DNA of 64,000 nt. Origin: JACKII01 sp963807085 (GTDB taxonomy: Bacteria > Pseudomonadota > Alphaproteobacteria > Bin95). The translations under genes and the position numbers were made by a program. A model generated the notes under the pieces. The model did no database searches, was not told where the DNA came from, and saw nothing but the letters and a program-made list of their open reading frames with translations. This document shows, piece by piece, positions 25,871 through 33,619 of this stretch (the stretch's first letter is position 1; each line of letters opens with the position of its first letter). The stretch is taken from the NCBI GenBank assembly GCA_963807085.1, contig CAWEBB010000002.1, forward strand, positions 1-64,000, given 5' to 3'.

Positions 25871-26653
25871 TCAGACCACCGGGCACATGCCGCCATCCAC
25901 ATTGATGGCGGTGCCGTTGATGTAGCCGCCGGCGTCGCTCGCGAGGAAGCAGGCGAGGTTGGCGAACTCCTCCGACGTGCCGAGCCGGCCCATGGGCAGA
26001 TTCTTGCCCATATTGGCGAGAAACTCCTCCAGCGTCTTGGATTTGTCGCTGGCCTCCCAGCGGCGCACATGCTGGTCGGAGACGATCAGGCCGGTATTCA
26101 TGGCGTTGACCAGCACGTTGAAAGGCGCGCCTTCGCCTGCCATCACCTTGCTGAGCGCCATGCCCGCAGCCCGGGTCACGGCCGTCGGCGCACCGCCCGC
26201 CCGCGGTGCCTTGGCGCCGGTGTTAAGTACGTTGATGATCCGGCCCCAGCGCCGCTCCTTCATCGCCGGGAAGGCCAGGCGGGAGAGGCGGACCTGCGCC
26301 ATCAGCTTGAGGGCTAGGTCGGCCTCCCAGATTTCGTCGGTGATTTCCTCGAACTTGCCTGTTTGGGACTGGCCCGCATTGTTCACTAGAATGTCGACTT
26401 GGCCGAATTGGTCACAGGCGCCGGCATAGAGTGCCTTGCAGGCTTCAGGGTCGGTCACGTCGGTTGGAATGCCTTTCGCGGCGCCCTGATTGGCAGCGTT
26501 GATCTCGGCTTCGGCCTTGGCAAGAGTGTCGGCATCGCGCGCCGCCAATACGACCTTTGCGCCCAATTCCGCGAATTTCATGGCCATGGCGAAGCCCAGG
26601 CCCTTGCTACCGCCGGTGATCAGAGCCGTGCGTCCGTCCAAACGAATATCCAT
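25871..26653 (-). CDS. Short-chain dehydrogenase/reductase family protein with altered active site
   Basis: The 260-aa protein has the SDR Rossmann motif TGGSKGLGFAMA (about residues 13-24), NNAG (about 90-93) and the C-terminal NGTAINVDGG. The usual catalytic YxxxK is missing: where classical members read YSASKAA this one reads PTAVTRAAG, so Tyr is replaced by Thr and Lys by Arg. Some annotated SDR subfamilies share this pattern and may be non-catalytic or use another mechanism. It is 71 bp upstream-facing of the FAD oxidoreductase gene on the same strand, possibly one operon. Confidence 0.85.
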   Translation of the reverse strand: MDIRLDGRTALITGGSKGLGFAMAMKFAELGAKVVLAARDADTLAKAEAEINAANQGAAKGIPTDVTDPEACKALYAGACDQFGQVDILVNNAGQSQTGKFEEITDEIWEADLALKLMAQVRLSRLAFPAMKERRWGRIINVLNTGAKAPRAGGAPTAVTRAAGMALSKVMAGEGAPFNVLVNAMNTGLIVSDQHVRRWEASDKSKTLEEFLANMGKNLPMGRLGTSEEFANLACFLASDAGGYINGTAINVDGGMCPVV

Positions 26654-26724
26654 CGGGTTGTTTCCTTATAGAGGTTGATGAAGCGGATTAGAGAGACTTC
26701 GTCCCCCGTATTCAAGGCGGCCGC

Positions 26725-27891
26725 TCAGGCCTTCACGCCGCGCTCCGGCTCAGGGCGGCCTTCGACGATGCGTCGAGCGTGGAAACGTTCCAGGTCGAGG
26801 GTCACGAACCGGCCGTCCAGGATCAGTTCCGCCATCGCCCTGCCGACCGCGGGCGCATGCTGCAGGCCGTGGCCGGAAAAGCCTGTTGCCATCAGGAAGT
26901 TCTCCGGCTGGCCCGGCCAGTTGCCGATGAGCATATTGCCGTCGAAACTGTTGTAGGCGTAGTGGCAGGCCCAGGCGTTTTTCAGCTTGATTGTCTCAAA
27001 GGCCGGGTTGCGGTGGGCGATGCGCGGCCAAATGGCTTCCTCGAACAGGGAGTGGTCCGGCTCCCAACGGAATTCGCCTGCCGTCTCGAACTTGGTGGTG
27101 CCGGTGATGAAGCCGCGCCCTTCCTGGCGGTACGAGCAGGGGGCGCCATCGATGGTGAGCGGCAGCTTGGGCAAGGGCTGCTCGGGCTCGAAATAAAAGG
27201 TCGGGCGGTGCAATGGCCGCACGGGAATGTCGAAGCCCAGCATCCGGCAAAACTGCCAGGCCCAGGCGCCGCCATTGTTCACCACGATGTCGGCGGCCAG
27301 ACGCCGTCCGTCCGCCAGCAGCACGGCGCGGACGAGGCCACCCGATGCCTCAATGTCCGTCACTTCGCCATGGATGTATTGCGCGCCCATGAAACGCACC
27401 TTTTTCCGCAGACCGGTTACTGCGCCGTAGGGGTCGGTCCAGCCGTCATTCGGCGAATAGTTGGCGCAAACCACGTCATCGGTGCGCATCACCGGGAACA
27501 GCGCCTTCAACTCGTCCGCCGTCAGCAGTTTCACGCAGCAGCCCATGCTCTTTTGAAAGGCGTAGTTGTCTCCCATCACCTTCGCCTCCGCCGGTGTGTT
27601 GGCGAGAAACAGATAGCCCTGCCGCCAGAAATCCAGATGGGCGGGTTCGCCATCCACCGCACAGAGTTCGGCGAAATTGCCGTAAAATTCATGTCCGTAC
27701 TGAGACATGCGCAGATTCTCTTCCTGGCTGAAGAGGACGCGCACGCCGGCATGGGAGCGGGCAGAGGCGGCGTGTTCATAGGTCGGGTCGCGCTCGACAA
27801 TGGTCACGTCCAGCCCCGGCTCGCGGACAAGCAAGTGATAGGCCGCGCTGCACCCGTGCAGCCCGCCGCCGATGATGACGATGCGTGACAT
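26725..27891 (-). CDS. FAD-dependent oxidoreductase, DAO family
   Basis: The 388-aa flavoprotein has the N-terminal dinucleotide-binding motif VIIGGGLHGCSAAYHLL (about residues 4-20) and the FAD-contacting segment ERDPTYEHAASARSHAG. A DAO-type C-terminal ending, FLMATGFSGHGLQHAPAVG, completes the domain. The family oxidises amino acids, sarcosine-like amines or 2-hydroxy acids; the substrate is unknown. It lies 30 bp downstream of an APH-type phosphotransferase gene on the same strand, with the SDR after it, so the three probably form one transcript. Confidence 0.88.
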   Translation of the reverse strand: MSRIVIIGGGLHGCSAAYHLLVREPGLDVTIVERDPTYEHAASARSHAGVRVLFSQEENLRMSQYGHEFYGNFAELCAVDGEPAHLDFWRQGYLFLANTPAEAKVMGDNYAFQKSMGCCVKLLTADELKALFPVMRTDDVVCANYSPNDGWTDPYGAVTGLRKKVRFMGAQYIHGEVTDIEASGGLVRAVLLADGRRLAADIVVNNGGAWAWQFCRMLGFDIPVRPLHRPTFYFEPEQPLPKLPLTIDGAPCSYRQEGRGFITGTTKFETAGEFRWEPDHSLFEEAIWPRIAHRNPAFETIKLKNAWACHYAYNSFDGNMLIGNWPGQPENFLMATGFSGHGLQHAPAVGRAMAELILDGRFVTLDLERFHARRIVEGRPEPERGVKA

Positions 27892-27921
27892 TGGCCCTCC
27901 TCCTTTGCTGGCGAGAGAATG

Positions 27922-28983
27922 CTAGCCGTCTTTGCGCGCCTCCACCACTTCCCAGGCCCGTTTGGCGAGCGCCAAACCCTGGGCGCCGACGATGGCGGCA
28001 TCCTCGCTGGCAGCGTTGCCCGCCAACCCGCGGGCGCGGACGCCGTCCAAAATGGCGGCGAAGCGGAACATGGCGTGCACCATGTGCGCATCGGTGACGG
28101 TGTCGGGACGGCCTGCCGCGACGCGGTAGTGCTCGATCAATTCCTCGAAGGGCGGAATGCCGAGCGCCTGCCGGTCCTTATCGCGGATGCCGAAAAACTC
28201 GTCCGACCGGGTAAAATAGAGGATGCAGAGGTAGGCGAGGTCGCTCAGCGGATGACCCAGGGTCGAAATCTCCCAGTCGAACACGGCGATGACGCGGGGT
28301 TCGTTCGGGTGGAACATCAAATTACCGATCCGGAAATCGCCATGGGCGACGCGGCTCTCGTCGCCCGCCGGCATGTGCTGGGGCAGCCACTCGATCAGCC
28401 GATCCATTTCCGGGATGTCCTGGGTTTTGGTTTCCAGGAAATTGCGCGACCAGCGGCGGAACTGGCGCTCGTAATAGGAACCCGGCCGCCCGTAATCGCC
28501 GAGGCCGATGGCGTCCGGGTCGTAGGAGTGCAGTCTGGCCAAAGTCTCCGCGGCGTTCAGGAACATGGCCCGGCGCTCGTCCGGCTCGCAGCCCGGCAGG
28601 GCGGAATCGGTGTAGACGCGGCCCTCCATCTTTTCCATCACGTAAAAGGGCGTGCCGACGACGCTGCGGTCATCGCAATAGTGGAACTGGCGGGCGACTG
28701 GAAAACCCTGTTCGTGCAGCGCCTTTTGCACGCGATATTCGCGGTCGACGGCATGGGCGGACGGCAGCAGTTCGCCCGGCGGCTGCTTGCGCACCACATA
28801 TTCGGCATCGTCGAAGGCGGCGAAATAGGTCGGGTTGGACTGACCGTGGCTGAATAGCTTAAGCGTCATCGGGCCGCTCGCGGCGGGCAGGACGCCGCTC
28901 AGATACTCGGCCAGACGGTCCTCGTCGATCTTGAGCGCCTCGGTAGGGGCAATAGTTGCAGTGCCTTCGTCAGTGCTGGACAT
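27922..28983 (-). CDS. Phosphotransferase family protein (APH/ACAD10-like kinase)
   Basis: The 353-aa kinase-like protein has a P-loop equivalent LKLFSHGQSNPTYF, the ATP-lysine in YVVRKQPPG, the catalytic Brenner loop VAHGDFRIGNLMFHP and the metal-binding VFDWEISTLGHPLSDLA. This pattern matches the APH domain of ACAD10/11-type proteins, which phosphorylate hydroxyacyl-CoA intermediates, rather than antibiotic kinases. No acyl-CoA dehydrogenase is adjacent. The ATG at 28983 was preferred over an upstream start because the family begins near this point and the longer frame would overlap the divergent flavoprotein leader. Confidence 0.85.
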   Translation of the reverse strand: MSSTDEGTATIAPTEALKIDEDRLAEYLSGVLPAASGPMTLKLFSHGQSNPTYFAAFDDAEYVVRKQPPGELLPSAHAVDREYRVQKALHEQGFPVARQFHYCDDRSVVGTPFYVMEKMEGRVYTDSALPGCEPDERRAMFLNAAETLARLHSYDPDAIGLGDYGRPGSYYERQFRRWSRNFLETKTQDIPEMDRLIEWLPQHMPAGDESRVAHGDFRIGNLMFHPNEPRVIAVFDWEISTLGHPLSDLAYLCILYFTRSDEFFGIRDKDRQALGIPPFEELIEHYRVAAGRPDTVTDAHMVHAMFRFAAILDGVRARGLAGNAASEDAAIVGAQGLALAKRAWEVVEARKDG

Positions 28984-29071
28984 TGTTTCAATCTCGTTTG
29001 CTTGTCGGGGCCGCTGCGGCCATGGCAATCTGTCGCCAACACTAGAAGGCGAAGCAGAAGGAAAGCGCAAG

Positions 29072-30556
29072 GTGGACTACGACGTCATTGTGGTGGGTGC
29101 CGGCAACGCCGCGCAGGCTGCCGCCAACTCGGCCAGAGAAAACGGGGCCGAAAAGGTGCTGATCCTGGAGAAGGCCAGCGAGGCCGACCGGGGCGGCAAC
29201 ACCCACTATTCCGGCGGCCTGCTGCGCATCGCCTTCGACGATCCGGAACAACTGCGCGCTTTGGTGCCGGACGCGGAGACGGAGATCGAAGGTTTCTTCT
29301 CGGACGTGGAGAGCTACACCAAGGATGATTTTTGGGGCGACCTGTTGCGCGTAACGGCGAACAAGACCGACCGCGAGCTGGCAACGATCCTGATCGACAA
29401 CTCCTACGACACCATCCGCTGGATGCACGAATATGCCGGCATTCCGATGGAGCCCGCCACGTCGCTGGCAGGCATCCGCGTCGGCAACCGGGTCAAATGG
29501 CAAAAGGGAGCCGTGATCCGGGCAGAGGCGGAGGGCGTCGGCCTTTCCCGACACTGGTTTGCCAAGAGCGAGGCCAACGGCATCGAAATCCGGTATGAGA
29601 CCGGCGCGCTGGACCTGCTCCAGGACTTAGGCGGCACCGTCGTCGGCGTGAAGGCCAAGGGGCCGGACGGTGTCGAGGAATTGCGGGCGAAGGCGGTCGT
29701 TCTCGGCTGCGGCGGATTCGAGGCGAATGCGCAATGGCGGGCGCAATATCTCCAGCCGCCGTGGGACCATGCCAAGGTGCGCGGCACCAGGCACAACCAG
29801 GGAGACGGCCTGCGCATGGCCTTTGCCATCGGCGCCATGCCCTGGGGCCAGTGGAGCGGCAAGCATTCCACGCCGATCAGCAATGAATGGCCGGACTTCG
29901 CCGACCGCAAGCGCACGGACAAGTCGAACCGGCTCTCCTATCCGTATGGCGTGATGCTGAACCGGAACGGCCTGCGCTTCGTCGATGAGGGTGAGGACAT
30001 GGGGCTCTACACCTACGCCAAATATGGCGGGCAGATCCTGAACCAGCCGGGCAGCATGGCCTGGCAGATTTTCGACCAGAAGACCGACCATCTGCTGGAG
30101 CCGCGCTACAAGACCAGCGAACCGTTCCATGCCGATACGCTGGCCGATCTGGTCGCGAAGCTGGAGTTCGACGATTACGCTCAGGCGCTGCGAAGCCTGG
30201 AGGAATTTAACACTGCCGCGCCCGCGGATGGCGACGCGCGCTTCAACCCGGCGGGCAAGGATGGGGTTTCAACGCAAGGCCTCAGCCCGAACAAGAGCAA
30301 TTGGGCGCTGAAACTGGATAAGCCGCCCTTCGTCGCCTACTCGGCAACGGGCGGCATTACCTTCACCTTCGGTGGCCTGAAGGTGGACGAGCATGCCCGG
30401 GTCATCGGCACCGACTGGCGGCCGATCAAGGGCCTTTTCACCTGCGGCGAGATGGTCGGCGGCCTGTTCCACTTCAACTATCCGGGCGGCACGGGCCTGG
30501 TCTCCGGCGCCGTGTTCGGCCGCATCGCCGGGCGGAGCGCGGCGCGGGGCGTTTAG
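29072..30556 (+). CDS. FAD-binding flavoprotein, tricarballylate dehydrogenase (TcuA)-like
   Basis: The 494-aa fumarate-reductase/succinate-dehydrogenase-type flavoprotein has the FAD motif VIVVGAGNAAQAAANSA (about residues 5-21) and the RGGNTHYSGG segment. It also has TRHNQGDGLRMA and a C-terminal GITFTFGGLKVDEHARVIG/LFTCGEMVGGLFHFNYPGG. This series matches TcuA and related soluble dehydrogenases. The GTG at 29072 has agaagga 9 bases upstream. TcuB, the usual electron-transfer partner, is absent, so the substrate remains open. It is divergent from the kinase gene and convergent with the HDAC-like gene. Confidence 0.85.
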   Translation: MDYDVIVVGAGNAAQAAANSARENGAEKVLILEKASEADRGGNTHYSGGLLRIAFDDPEQLRALVPDAETEIEGFFSDVESYTKDDFWGDLLRVTANKTDRELATILIDNSYDTIRWMHEYAGIPMEPATSLAGIRVGNRVKWQKGAVIRAEAEGVGLSRHWFAKSEANGIEIRYETGALDLLQDLGGTVVGVKAKGPDGVEELRAKAVVLGCGGFEANAQWRAQYLQPPWDHAKVRGTRHNQGDGLRMAFAIGAMPWGQWSGKHSTPISNEWPDFADRKRTDKSNRLSYPYGVMLNRNGLRFVDEGEDMGLYTYAKYGGQILNQPGSMAWQIFDQKTDHLLEPRYKTSEPFHADTLADLVAKLEFDDYAQALRSLEEFNTAAPADGDARFNPAGKDGVSTQGLSPNKSNWALKLDKPPFVAYSATGGITFTFGGLKVDEHARVIGTDWRPIKGLFTCGEMVGGLFHFNYPGGTGLVSGAVFGRIAGRSAARGV

Positions 30557-30572
30557 CCCGGCCTAGCGCCCC
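30546..30572. terminator. Short hairpin covering two convergent stop codons
   Basis: ggggcg (30546-30551) pairs with cgcccc (30567-30572); the stops of the flavoprotein gene (30554-30556) and HDAC-like gene (30563-30565) lie in the loop. The stem is short and lacks clear T-tracts, so termination is only plausible. Confidence 0.35.
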
Positions 30573-31588
30573 TCCGCATAGCCTTTCAGGAAGCTGGAAA
30601 GGTTCTTGCCCAGATCGGCCACATTATAGCCGCCTTCCTGCACCAGCACCGTCGGCAGGCCGAGGCGGGCAATGGCCTCGCCGATGCGGCCAAAGCCTTC
30701 GGTCGAAATCGAGAGATACCCTATGGGATCGGCTTCATAGGCATCGAAGCCCAGGGACACAAGCAGCGCATCGGGCGCGTAGCGGCGGACGGCGTCCAAG
30801 CCATCCCCCAATGCCGATAAATAGTCCTCGTCATTGGTGCCCTGCTCCTGTGGCAGGTTCAGGTTGTAGCCCAGCCCTTCACCCTCACCGCGTTCGTGTG
30901 CATAACCGGCGAAGAAGGGGAAATATTCCGCCGGATTGCCGTGCAGCGAGCAGAAAAACACGTCCTTGCGCCGATAGAAAATGCCCTGGGTGCCGTTGCC
31001 GTGGTGCACGTCAACATCCAGGATGGCGACGCGCGGCAGTTCCAGCAGCATCTCGGATGCCGCGATCGCGACATTGTTCAGATAACAGAAGCCGCCCGCC
31101 GTATCGGCAAAGGCGTGGTGACCCGGCGGGCGGCAGCAGGCATAGGCCACGTCCTCACCGTCCAGCACCGCCCTGGCCGCGCTGACCGCGATATCGGCAG
31201 AGGCGATGATGGCTTTCCAGGTTCCCTCCACAATCGGCGCCGAGTTGGTGGCGATATAGTATCCGGCCTGCCCCAGAACGTCCGTCGGGCGGCCCGTCAT
31301 GTGACGGCCCGGGTAGGCGTTCGGCTGGACGGCCGGCGGCGGGTTCGGCAGTTCCTGCCAGCGCTGCCAAGCGGTTTCCAGAAACGCCAGATAGTCCGGA
31401 TCATGCACGGCAGCCACGGTCGACAGGCCGGCCGGTTCGGGCGCCGCGATGGAGTGGCCACCATCTTTCAGCGCCTTCACCAGTGCATCCGCCCGTGCGG
31501 CGACTTCCCAATGGGGCACCAATTGGCCGCGGCTGATGATCTCGGGCGGTTGGTGGGCCAAGTGGGCGTCGGAATAAAAAGCGCGCAT
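30563..31588 (-). CDS. Histone deacetylase family protein (acetylpolyamine amidohydrolase-like)
   Basis: The 341-aa zinc amidohydrolase has every core motif: CRPPGHHAFADTAGGFCYLNN with the tandem catalytic histidines (about residues 150-170), the metal-binding ILDVDVHHGNGTQ (about 188-200), SLGFDAYEADPIGYL (about 272-286) and QEGGYN near the C-terminus. Bacterial members remove acetyl groups from polyamines or small amides. It starts at an ATG that lies seven bases after the MoCF-protein stop, so the two form an operon. Confidence 0.92.
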   Translation of the reverse strand: MRAFYSDAHLAHQPPEIISRGQLVPHWEVAARADALVKALKDGGHSIAAPEPAGLSTVAAVHDPDYLAFLETAWQRWQELPNPPPAVQPNAYPGRHMTGRPTDVLGQAGYYIATNSAPIVEGTWKAIIASADIAVSAARAVLDGEDVAYACCRPPGHHAFADTAGGFCYLNNVAIAASEMLLELPRVAILDVDVHHGNGTQGIFYRRKDVFFCSLHGNPAEYFPFFAGYAHERGEGEGLGYNLNLPQEQGTNDEDYLSALGDGLDAVRRYAPDALLVSLGFDAYEADPIGYLSISTEGFGRIGEAIARLGLPTVLVQEGGYNVADLGKNLSSFLKGYAEGR

Positions 31589-31594
31589 CGTGTC

Positions 31595-32395
31595 TTACCA
31601 ACTCCGTTTGTCTTCGATCACTTCGCCGCCGAGCTTGGCGACCATGGCGCGGATTTCGTCGCCGATCGTATCGATTAAATTCCTATCGGTTGCTCGCACG
31701 ATCAGCTTCACGCCGTTGCCACGCGCTGTATTATAGAATGGGTAGCTGCCGATATCGCTTTCCGGGAAGCGGTCTTGGATACCGCTTAGAGGCGCGGCTA
31801 TGTCGCCTTCCATCAGATGAGTGGTGATCGCCCGCGACTCCACGATGTGCCCCCGACGCAAATAGGGTTTGGTCGCTTCGAACATTGCGTGCGCGATACG
31901 AGGCACGCCCGCCAGCACGAACACGTTTTCGATCTTGAGGCCGGGCGCGATCATCGCCTCATTGTTCACCAGTTCCGCGCCTTCCGGGGCCAGTGTCATG
32001 CGCTTGCGGCTGTCGGTGAATTCCTGACCGCGCTGCTTATAAAAGGCGTCAAGCCGGGCGAGAGCTTCGGGATGGTACCCCACTGGCCGATCAAACGCGA
32101 CGCCCATGGCCTCCGCCGTGATGTCGTCGTGGGTCGGACCGATGCCGCCGGTCGTGAACACATAATCGTAGCGGCGGCGAAGCGCGTTCACCGCGTCGGC
32201 GATTTCCTGGTGGTCGTCCGGAACAACCCGCACTTCCTGAAGGCGAATGCCGATATCGTTCAACCCGCGCGCGATATAAGCGATGTTCTCGTCCTGGACG
32301 CTGCCGGACAGGATTTCATTGCCGATCACCGCGATAGCGGCGGTTACGACCGTTTTGTCCGACATCGAGCTATCGGCAGATTCGGCGGCAGCCAT
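31595..32395 (-). CDS. Molybdopterin-binding (MoCF) domain protein, CinA-type N-terminal domain only
   Basis: The 266-aa protein has the MoCF domain of CinA: AIAVIGNEILSGSVQDEN (about residues 20-37), RVVPDD, FTTGGIGPTHDDITAEAMG (about 77-95) and VFVLAGVPRIAH. The CinA C-terminal NMN-amidase domain is absent; the family of this length is usually annotated as competence/damage-inducible protein A. It may be an ADP-ribose pyrophosphatase or NMN-cycle enzyme. The ATG at 32395 has gaagga 6-7 bases upstream; an ATG 33 bases earlier lacks a site. It is cotranscribed with the HDAC-like gene. Confidence 0.85.
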   Translation of the reverse strand: MAAAESADSSMSDKTVVTAAIAVIGNEILSGSVQDENIAYIARGLNDIGIRLQEVRVVPDDHQEIADAVNALRRRYDYVFTTGGIGPTHDDITAEAMGVAFDRPVGYHPEALARLDAFYKQRGQEFTDSRKRMTLAPEGAELVNNEAMIAPGLKIENVFVLAGVPRIAHAMFEATKPYLRRGHIVESRAITTHLMEGDIAAPLSGIQDRFPESDIGSYPFYNTARGNGVKLIVRATDRNLIDTIGDEIRAMVAKLGGEVIEDKRSW

Positions 32396-32540
32396 GGGAA
32401 GTCCTTCACGCTTTACGAACCGGCGCATTATAGAACGCCAGACGCTGTACGCCAGCCGGGATCAAGCCGCGGCAAGTTTGGGTCGACAATATAACAAAAA
32501 CCTTATATAGATGCTTCTTGAGATTAGAGGAGGCTTTCGA

Positions 32541-33602
32541 TTGACACAAGAAAAGCGGCCGGAGATCGGAGAGATCCTACGCCATCGAATTATGGTTCTG
32601 GGGGGTGCGATGGGCACCATGATCCAGGCCGAAAAACTGACCGAAGCAGATTACCGTGGCGAGCGGTTTGCCGAGCATTCATGTGACGTGCGCGGCAATA
32701 ATGACCTGTTAAACCTCACTCAGCCAGAAATCATCGGAAAAGTTCACGAAAGCTTTTTGACGGTCGGTGCGGACATCGTCGAAACCAATACGTTCAACGC
32801 GACCTCGATCAGCCAAGCGGACTATCAGATGGAGCATCTGGTGTCGGAGATCTGTCGAGCGGGCGTCGCCGTCGCGCGCAAAGCCGCCGACAAATGGAGC
32901 GCCAAGACGCCGGACAAGCCCCGGTACGTGTTCGGCAATCTGGGCCCCACCAACCGGACATGCTCCATTTCGCCAGACGTGAACCGGCCGGGCTACCGCG
33001 CCATCACCTTCGATCAGATGCGTGACGCCTATAAAGAACAGGCGACCGCGCTTTATGACGGCGGTGTCGATGCCTTCGCCGTCGAAACCGTGTTCGACAC
33101 GCTGAACTGCAAGGCGGCGCTCTTTGCCCTCGACGAGTTGTTCGAGGAAAAGGGTGAACGCCGCCCGGTAATGGTAGCCGGCACGGTGACGGACTTGACC
33201 GGCCGGAACCTGTCCGGGCAGACCGTGACGGCGTTCTGGTATGCTGTTCGGCATGCCAAGCCCATGGCGTTCGGCCTGAATTGCGGCTTTGGCGGCGAAC
33301 AGCTCCGCCCCTTCGTCGAGGAATTGGCGCGCGAGATCGAAGTGCCGATGGTGGTCTATCCAAATGCCGGCCTGCCGAACGAATTGGGCGGTTACGACGA
33401 AGCACCTGAAATGACCGCCGCCTTTATCGCGGATTGGGCGAAGAATGGCTGGCTTAACATTGTCGGCGGCTGCTGCGGCACGACGCCAGCGCATATCGAA
33501 GCCATCGTCAAAGCGGTGGAAGGAATGAAGCCCCGCACAATTCCCGAAGACAAAAAGCGCATGCGGCTTTCGGGCCTGGACCCGTTTGTGACCGCAGCCT
33601 AA
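32541..33602 (+). CDS. metH: Methionine synthase, homocysteine-binding subunit (split MetH, part 1)
   Basis: The 353-aa homocysteine S-methyltransferase domain binds zinc and homocysteine. VLGGAMGTMIQ opens the barrel, VETNTFNATSISQADY follows, and the zinc cysteines are in GLNCGFG (about residue 250) and GGCCGTTP (about 314-315). In E. coli this is the first domain of one 1227-aa protein; here it ends with its own TAA and a new ATG with aaggag follows 15 bp later, so metH is split, as in several alphaproteobacteria. The TTG at 32541 was chosen because gaggagg lies 7 bases upstream; the in-frame ATG at 32511 lacks a site. Confidence 0.9.
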   Translation: MTQEKRPEIGEILRHRIMVLGGAMGTMIQAEKLTEADYRGERFAEHSCDVRGNNDLLNLTQPEIIGKVHESFLTVGADIVETNTFNATSISQADYQMEHLVSEICRAGVAVARKAADKWSAKTPDKPRYVFGNLGPTNRTCSISPDVNRPGYRAITFDQMRDAYKEQATALYDGGVDAFAVETVFDTLNCKAALFALDELFEEKGERRPVMVAGTVTDLTGRNLSGQTVTAFWYAVRHAKPMAFGLNCGFGGEQLRPFVEELAREIEVPMVVYPNAGLPNELGGYDEAPEMTAAFIADWAKNGWLNIVGGCCGTTPAHIEAIVKAVEGMKPRTIPEDKKRMRLSGLDPFVTAA

Positions 33603-33619
33603 AGGAGCGTGCAGAGACC

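Noticed and set aside
27922..28983. Aminoglycoside resistance kinase
   Set aside because: The HGDFRIGNLMFHP and DWEISTLGHPLSDLA motifs fit the ACAD10-like phosphotransferase group rather than antibiotic kinases.
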